Shown one piece after another: positions 57,170-64,000 of a stretch of DNA of 64,000 nt. The notes below the pieces were generated by a model. That model was given only the letters and a program-made list of their open reading frames with translations, was not told where the DNA came from and ran no database searches. The stretch's first letter is position 1; each line of letters starts with the position of its first letter. Both the position numbers and the translations under genes were made by a program. This DNA is from Chiridota heheva (Eukaryota; Echinodermata; Holothuroidea; Apodida; Chiridotidae), in assembly GCA_020152595.1 (NCBI GenBank), contig JAIGNY010000918.1, positions 427,501 through 491,500 of the forward strand. The letters are read 5' to 3'.

Positions 57170-57950
57170 AAATAAAAAATAAATAAAATTGTTTTAATGT
57201 AATGTTGCCCAAGTAGGCAATTCCATAGAATGTTTTGTTCATCAGGTTGTGCAGAGTTTCAATCTGGAACCAAAAACTACTGTCTGTTAGTTCTGAGATT
57301 GTGATTTCCAATTGGTAAATCATAATCATAGACGTTAAAATGTAAAGACTGACAATGACGGCTTGATTATGGATGACCCTGAGTTCCCACTTGTAGAAGA
57401 AGCATAAATACATATACAATATATATACAATACATATCTATCTACAAGTTCTTAAAGAAGAGGTGCAAGAAAAAGAATCCTCCCAACATAGAAGTAATCA
57501 GATGAAACTTGTATTATTTTTAAACCTTAATTGGGAAAGGGAGAAGCATCAAATGGAAAAAGTCCTATAAAATTAATATGTGTAAAACAAAATTTATTAT
57601 AAAATCTCACAGAATCCAATAAGTAAGTAACACCCTTTGGCATTAAACCATGACCCTGCTACAAATGGAAATTTTTCAAAATCATTGTGAAACAATTCTG
57701 AAATAAATCAGATAACAGTAATATGATGAAATCTGATTTCTCCTTGTTTTTTTCTCTGGAGTATAAAAATACAGGGTTCAGCTTTATTTTTAACACAATT
57801 ATCTGTGCATCGTACATAAAAACTACTTTAACATACGATAAAGAAAAACTTACAACCTAACCAGTAAAAAATGCATTCATAGAGCATGCTCTAGTTTAGT
57901 TTACGCTTTTAGGCACATGCCAGGGAAAGCACATCTAAGTCTCATTTGAC
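57170..57950. other. Upstream intron sequence with no recognised feature
   Basis: This precedes exon 1 in the gene's sense. A minus-strand frame 56970..57419 runs through the splice acceptor and is not taken as coding. AT-rich. Confidence 0.4.
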
Positions 57951-57954
57951 TTGT

Positions 57955-58275
57955 TTTTAGTGTGGACCCAAATAATTTGCCAGGACGGGGCGTGGATGAA
58001 AACCAGTTAAGACATTGTTCTTACAAGAAGTATTCAGAGAGCTTTACGTCCCCTCTGAAAGGCAGTGAGTGCCACCTAACCATTGACCACTTTTCCCAAA
58101 GGTCACGTGGGGGAGGTGTGATGCAGAAGACAAACATGTGTGCATGATGTCAGCATATCGTTCTACATAACTGTAAAAAAATCACTAGTTAAATTGCTGT
58201 TGGACTCGAACCTGAGACCTCCAGCAACTCAGTAACACGCTCAGCCGATTAAGCTACCAGTCTGCCTCCATTTCC
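57955..58275 (-). mobile_element. tRNA-like head with possible SINE body
   Basis: On the minus strand, GGCAGACTGGTAGCTTAATC (A-box region) and GGTTCGAGTCC (perfect B box) give a tRNA-like head at about 58196-58272. The body downstream has CACGTGACCTTTGGGAAAAG and AGAGGGGACGTAAAGCTCTC. The latter recalls the GGGACGTTAA block of S2-type SINEs. Only one copy was noticed in this window, so the body boundaries are uncertain. Confidence 0.5.
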
Positions 58276-58544
58276 AATATATCAACACTTTCTGTTGCCA
58301 GGAGACCGCCATTTTGTTTAAATTATGTCTCTGATCTAAATTTTAAGTCTTTGAGGTTAAATTTAGTCTTTGATGATGTCACAAAGACTGAATTGAATTC
58401 ATGTTTGAATGTCATCACTGAATTCAACATTGATCTTAATTGTTTTCTTCTATAGTCCAATTTTTTTAAATGGAATTTAAGTCATAAAAAAAATAATTAT
58501 CTTGCAATGGTAATAAACTGCATGATTAAAATTTCAAGTCAAAG

Positions 58545-58640
58545 CCCTGCATTATTAATAATAATAATGATAATAATGTTACGTACTCCTATAGTGCTTT
58601 GCAAGGCGCTGACTTCTCGAAGCTCTTCATAAAAAGCTAA
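58545..58640 (-). mobile_element. L2-like SINE/LINE tail
   Basis: On the minus strand, GCGCCTTGCAAAGCACTATA is followed by GGAGTACGTAACATTATTAT and an ATT repeat. This matches the general form of the L2-mobilised tail in the S3 SINE. No head was seen. Confidence 0.5.
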
Positions 58641-58804
58641 CAGTCCACACAAACCACACATTCACAAGTCCCAGAGATTTTAAATCATTATGTGGAGTCA
58701 GACACAATAAACTACAATGCATATGGCGAATATTGTCATCATAATCTTGCTTCCCAGAAAATATTTTAAACCAGAACCGAAAGGTATGGGGTGGTTCCAA
58801 TGCT

Positions 58805-58870
58805 TTTTTATAAGCTTACAGCAAGCTCATACTTGATTGCAGCAAGCTTATACCTGCTTGCAAGGAGCTC
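58805..58870. repeat. Short AAGCTT / CAAGC repeat piece
   Basis: AAGCTTACAGCAAGCTCATA and GCAGCAAGCTTATACCTGCT run in the orientation opposite to the 21-bp array at 59510-60085. Confidence 0.75.
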
Positions 58871-59509
58871 CCTAGAACTACAAACAAGCCTTGTTTGTGT
58901 GATGTAAGCTTAATAATCTTCCATTTGGGGTTTTGCAATTTCCCTGTCTTTTCTTTATTTTTAAGCAATCATGCATGTTGATGGTGCCTCTCCCTGTCCA
59001 TCCACTTTAATCATCACAACTTCTAGAAACCCCAGTCATACTGTATGTTTCAATCCTTTTGTGCATGCATGGTTTGAGTTTTGACACACTACTAGAAAAG
59101 GCTGCTTGTCAGTTCATATTTAGGATGACGTATTACCTGTGTGTATAGAACGTTTTAGGTGTCAGAACAATCTATTACACAATTGCCATGCCAAGTTGCC
59201 TTACTTTTGTAAAACTTTTATGTAGCAAATTCAAAGACTATTCATCTATTATGAGAGTGGTTGGTGCTATAATTTGCCAAAGTTCATGCATGCAACTCCC
59301 ATGGGAGCACCAAACCTGTTTCATTATTTTGTGTGCATTGCTTAATACAGTATAAAGCAAAGAAAATTATATGCCAATATGAACATGCATGGTCATAAAA
59401 CTTACACTGAATATAATTGCTACAGGTCCATAGGGACTAGGGAGTGGGGTGCAGAGGGTAATGATAATGATACCCTTCCCCAGTAATTGCAAAATCCTAA
59501 GGTGCATAT

Positions 59510-60085
59510 CCGTAAGCTCGCTGTACGCAGGTATGATCTTCCTGCAAGCAGGCCCAAGCAGGCATAAGCTTGCTGCAATCAAAAGTTTGCTGCAATCAAG
59601 CATGAGCTTGCTGTAAGTAGGCATAAGATCGATGCAAGCAGGTACAGTATAAGCTCACTGCAAGCAGGTATAATCTTCCTGCAAGCAGGTATAAGCTTCC
59701 TGCAAGCAGGTATAAGATCAATGCAAGCAGAAGTTCGCTGTAAGATGGTATAAGCTCAATGCAAGCAGGCATAGGCTTGCTGCAGGTAAAAACTTGCTGC
59801 AAGCGAGCATAAGCTTGCTGCAAAAAGGTATAAGCTTGCTGCAAGTAGGTATAAGCTTGCTGCAAGCAAGCATAATCTTGCTGCAAGCAAGCACAATCTT
59901 GCTGCAAGCAGGTGTAAGCCTGCTGCCAGAAGGTGTAAGCTTGCTGCAAGTAGGTATAAGCTTGCTGCAAGCCGGTATAGGCTTCATGCAAGCAGGTAAA
60001 GTGTATAATCTTCCTACAAGCAGGCATAAGCTTGCTGCAGTGCAAACAGGTGTTAGCTTGATGCCAGCACTGCAAGCTTCCAAAT
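59510..60085. repeat. 21-bp tandem array (ATAAGCTTGCTGCAAGCAGG type)
   Basis: About 25 imperfect units of roughly 21 bp based on TATAAGCTTGCTGCAAGCAG plus G. Each unit contains AAGCTTGCTGCAAGC, so the array is full of short palindromes. Minus-strand frames repeat seven-residue words such as LQQAYTC because 21 is divisible by three. Confidence 0.9.
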
Positions 60086-60246
60086 TTCACATCAAATTTG
60101 CATGACCTAAAGATGACATTATTCTTATAAGGGGTTGCCATTAGGTGCCAATTCGAGCTGCATTTGAAGCCAAAAAGTAGCTTTAAACTCTTCTGCAGTG
60201 GCAAAGCAACCAGGGGATGTATCCCCCCTGCACCGCAATTTTGCAA

Positions 60247-60518
60247 AACATACATGCGGTTGTTAAAATATAACTATTTCAAGATTTTACATTAAGCCCT
60301 GCCTACTCATTAATATGCATGAATCACATCAAAAACAATGGGGCACATCTATGGACAATGGGCTATCTGTGTACCACATATGAAATGAATCCAGTGTATT
60401 GTTTTTGAGATATTGTGTTTACGAGCTGGGCACCGCACACATACATACACACACACACATACACACGCACCATCATGACCGCATAGGTTCCTGATGCTGA
60501 TCTCATAAGAACCAAAAA
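60247..60518 (+). mobile_element. Element B, 3' part with terminal hairpin
   Basis: One core unit (AAGCCCTGCCTACTCATTAA, TATGCATGAATCACATC) runs to a CA microsatellite, then ATGACCGCATAGGTTCCTGA, and a 3' hairpin at 60486-60513 ending AAGAACC, followed by AAAAA. The 5' part is missing. Confidence 0.75.
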
Positions 60519-61080
60519 CTCAATTCATAACTGGGTGAAAATTCTCTCTCAAACCCTCTCTTACTTTTTATTAACAACTCTCACTTTTCATAATCTATGT
60601 CATGTGTGACCTTTAGTGACCCTCTAGATGAATTTAAGCAATCTATATCAGGTCTGAACCATATCATAGTGTTCCCAGGAACTTCCGATTACAATAATTT
60701 AGTGTTTAGAGGTACTGTATCTATCCTGTATGATTTTAGATGACAAAAAGACAAACAGAACTGAATTATCAAGTATTTTGATATTCTTATCCTGATATTT
60801 GTATTTCACTTTATAGTTTTGAATTACTTGCCTCCCTATATCAGCAGTGTAGGAAGACATTTGACATGGAGGGGGCCCTTTTGTCCCAAAAACATACGAA
60901 AAAATTCCAAAAATAAAGCAAATTTCCTGAAACTTGAGAAAAACTTCTTGAAAACTGAAACAAAATTTCCTGAAAATAAGAAAATTTTCCAAAAATGGAA
61001 GGAAATTTCACAAAAATGGAAGAAAATTTCACAGAAATTGAAGGATATTTCCTGAGGGTGAAGATTTCCTGAAGAAAAGA
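60519..61080. repeat. Irregular AAAATTTCC repeat within featureless sequence
   Basis: From about 60900 to 61075 words such as AAATTTCCTGAAAA and GGAAGAAAATTTCACA recur at uneven spacing, giving lysine-rich open frames with no family features. The rest is unremarkable. Confidence 0.5.
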
Positions 61081-62286
61081 TGCCATGGAATCTGACCCTT
61101 CAAAAACATTTCATTATTGGGGGCCCAAAATGGTACACCTTGGCCCCCCTAGCAGCCCAGGTTCTTTGCCATATCTGCATATTGATAGCTCAATTTTGTT
61201 TAAAAGTAACTGGACATTATAGAAAGTCTATATTCTACAAGAATGGCATTATGACCCACTTTCTTCACAACTGATACCAGCATGCACTTAGTCAAAAAGT
61301 GAAGGTATTGCTTTTACTTAATATTTATATGAAAGATTATCAGTAAGGCCATGGTATTACAAATTTTGTTGCAACTTGCATGCTGAAAAATCCCCAAGCT
61401 GCGCAAACTCTTTTAACTCATGCTATTTTTGAAATTTACTCTTACCACTCGGAATATGCTACGCTCAATAGGTAATTGAGCAGTAGGACAGAATGACACT
61501 TCAAAAAATAATTACTTACTGCAAATTTCTCAGAAAAATAAATCAATTCTGTATTTTTACAGGTAATTCAGCAAACCATTGGGAACATACTAATGAAGTA
61601 TTTCTAGAAGATGCAGAATACATTAAAACGTTTTATTACAGGAATGTCTTTTTTAATTAAAAACTCCTAGAGAAAAATCAGGCAAATTTAAATGAATCCA
61701 CATGTTAAATTGCTTATGCGAACCATTTTGCAGAGAGGAACTAGTCTTGCAACTAGAACTGTCAGAAGGACAGTATGCTCGACTATTCAAAGCTAGTATA
61801 GAGAATGGGCTTATAGAGGGAAGTATATACAGAAATATGGTAGCAGGGGCAGATGATTTCAAATTACTTGAGCTTTAAAAGATGCACTTACACTTTTATT
61901 TGCACTACTAGCTTCAAAATATCTTTGAGTTTTCCAAGATATTTTAAGCGAAAAAAGCTCAAGGTTTCCTTACCAAGTAACTCAAAAAACATGTAAAACC
62001 TAGAAGTCTTATACCTACAACACATGTTTTAATCTAATCAATTAAATAACAAAGAAAGGAGAGGCCCTATGTTGCCAATGTAAGAATGCTATTCAACCCC
62101 CTTTCTAACCTGTATCCTCCCCCAGCCCCTACACATTCCCAGAACTACATCCTGGATGTAATATAACTTCCAACTTAAGAAAATATGTGTGTCAAGCAAT
62201 GTCAAGCAGCATGAAAAATGTACAATAACATTAAAGCACATTTATGCGAAACATTATTGCTTAACATATGACAAACTAGACATTGG
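61081..62286. other. Stretch with no recognised feature
   Basis: AT-rich; no gene or repeat recognised. Several GTAAG donors occur but no supported start exon. Confidence 0.4.
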
Positions 62287-62640
62287 AAACGATACAGATC
62301 CCCTCACCGCTAATCATACATATTCTAGACTGTCCTACATTCCATATTGTATGTCATTCCACCAACTTGCATGACCCACATGCCATCACAACTGAAATCC
62401 AGATGACATCCCACCATTTCACCGTGCCTCACATGTCAACCCACCCTGTTCCACATGAAAACCCACATCTTCAACATGCCAACCCATCCTGGTCCACATG
62501 CCAACCCATTTTGTTCTACATGCCAATCCACCCAGTCTAACATGCCAATCCACCCAGTCTAACATGCCAACACATCCTGACCAACATCCCACCGCACCCT
62601 GCCCTACATACAATTCCACCCTGTCCCACATGACCTCATC
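62287..62640 (+). repeat. Family C leader with ACATGCCAACCCA minisatellite
   Basis: The leader GATACAGATCCCCTCACCGC is followed by degenerate units based on CCACATGCCAACCCATCCTG. Two units, TCTAACATGCCAATCCACCCAG, are exact direct repeats near 62536-62580. Confidence 0.8.
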
Positions 62641-62830
62641 CTAATTCCTTCAGCTACTTTATCATCATGTCATCTTATACCCCAGATTCTGCTTATTGTT
62701 TATATTTCTCTAACCCCTGATCTAACATTTTTTAGAAGTGAGGACACTTTTTTTTGCTTCTTTAATCATGGCAAGACAAAAATTTGATTGCTAATCATGT
62801 GAGGAATATCAATATCATAACAAAAGTAGA
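62641..62830. other. Short spacer
   Basis: Nothing recognised. Confidence 0.3.
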
Positions 62831-62869
62831 AAAGTGAAGTTAGTAAGTCATAAGCCATATATTTTTGAT

Positions 62870-64000
62870 CTCAGGTCAAACATATTGCAGCAAATACACA
62901 CCTCACCATTAACTGTGAACAATGCTCTTCACATATACTGTATGATCATTTGTTTAAGCAAAATCATCAGACCCACTTTAATTCAAGAGATGCCACATAT
63001 ACAAATATCATTGCTATGCAAATAGGTTAATTATTATGCATACACAATGCCCTAATCATGCTCAACTGAACAGTACCAATGCCCTCTACCACTGAACCAA
63101 ATAGCAAGTTATTATCTCAGGTTAAATATTTTGTATGCAAGTCTATTGTTATGTAAATGACCTACTTAATAAGCACACTACACCTCACCATTGAGTGTAC
63201 AAAATGTTCTTCACATATATGATCATTTGTGTAATTCAAAATCCCCACTCCCACTTTAATTTAAGAGATGTCATAGATAGAAATATTTTCATTGTTATGC
63301 TAATAAGCTACTTAGTATGCATACACACAACCCCAAATCATTTGCACAGTACCCATGTCCTCTACCCCTGTAACAAGTTACAAGTTATTATCTAAGATAA
63401 ATTATTTTATGCAAAAGTCTATTATTATGCAAATAACCTAATTAATATGCATATTACACCTCACAATTAAGTGTAGACAATGGTCTCCACATATATGATC
63501 ATTTGTGTGAACAAAATCCCCACTCCCACTGTAATATAAGAGATATCATAGATACAAATATTTTCATTGTTATGCAAATAAGCTAATTAGTATGCACACA
63601 CAAGTCCCAATAATGCTTATTTCAACAACACCCATGTCCTCTACCCCTGTGCTAAGTAGGTTACATGAATGTACATCATTCATAACTTAGGTTATGCACC
63701 CATGAATGTTCAACATTTTGTACGAAAGTCTATTGTTATGCAAATAACATAATTAGTATGCACACTTCAATTCAACAGCTTCACCTCAACATTAAGTGTA
63801 GACAATGCTCTTCATATATATAATCATTTGTGCAAACAAAATCCCCACATCCACTTTAATTTAAGAGATATCATACATACAAATATTTTCATTGTTATGC
63901 AAATAAGCTAATTAGTATGCACACACAAGCCTTAATCATGCTTACTTGAACAGTACCCCTATGCCAAGTTCCATGAATGTACACCATTCATAACTTAAGT
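62870..64000. repeat. Tandem array of 275-320-bp units with ATGCAAAT and TAATTAG words, runs off the window
   Basis: Units contain CACCTCACCATTAAGTGTAG-like and CCACTTTAATTTAAGAGATA-like blocks, starting near 62901, 63181, 63460 and 63782. Each unit has two half-units carrying TTATGCAAATAAGCTAATTA then GTATGCACACAC or close variants. The last unit is cut by the window edge. Confidence 0.9.

Noticed and set aside
58196-58272. Functional tRNA gene on the minus strand
   Set aside because: The B box is perfect but I could not form a convincing cloverleaf acceptor and anticodon arm. Treated as a SINE head or pseudogene.
61560-61620. Minus-strand ATG frame ending near CCT|GTAAAA as a start exon
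   Set aside because: Phase fits exon 1 but the donor is weak and the peptide has no feature expected of a type II enzyme cytoplasmic tail.

Overview
This is AT-rich animal nuclear DNA. It carries one recognisable protein-coding gene, split by introns and lying on the minus strand, in a dense background of transposable elements, SINEs and tandem arrays. I see no prokaryotic gene organisation, no rRNA, no CRISPR array and no convincing functional tRNA. The gene family (a GT29 sialyltransferase), the LINE types (I-like with RNase H, and CR1/L2-like) and the tRNA-derived SINEs point to a metazoan, probably an invertebrate deuterostome such as an echinoderm, hemichordate or cephalochordate. That placement is inference.

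The gene encodes an ST6GalNAc-type alpha-2,6-sialyltransferase, a Golgi type II membrane enzyme. Four coding exons can be placed by family motifs and splice sites: membrane anchor and stem (56609..57166), sialylmotif L (43618..44018), sialylmotif S (41467..41573), and motifs III and VS with the stop codon (5483..5738). They span about 51.7 kb, with introns of about 12.6, 2.0 and 35.7 kb. The exon with the start codon was not found with confidence. At the exon 2 to exon 3 junction the frame is off by one base, beside a run of seven A. This is an assembly error, a real lesion, or use of a weak alternative donor.

Region by region: 1-5.4 kb, downstream of the stop codon, holds a 57-bp tandem array, one copy of element A and several foldback elements. 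Intron 3 (5.7-41.5 kb) holds short duplications, a 143-bp array, SINEs, two I-like LINE copies, an eroded endonuclease/RT LINE, two more copies of element A, one long element B, an 18-bp G-rich array, a hAT-type MITE with intact target-site duplication, and two F2 foldback elements. Intron 2 (41.6-43.6 kb) holds an 18-bp array and a cluster of CAAGC repeats. Intron 1 (44.0-56.6 kb) holds a nested foldback element, the longest I-like LINE copy, SINEs and a CATG minisatellite. Beyond 57.2 kb are more SINE pieces, a 21-bp CAAGC array, a truncated element B, another minisatellite and an array that runs off the window edge.

The most interesting non-genic signal is a pair of mobile-element families, A and B. 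They share an end design: a short 5' hairpin, then a GGTT-type subterminal inverted repeat near both ends, and a 3' hairpin preceded by CATAGGTTC. Their tandem-repeat cores differ completely. The design resembles non-autonomous Helentron/HINE (DINE-1-like) elements. The long open frames across the arrays come from repeat periods divisible by three and are not genes.
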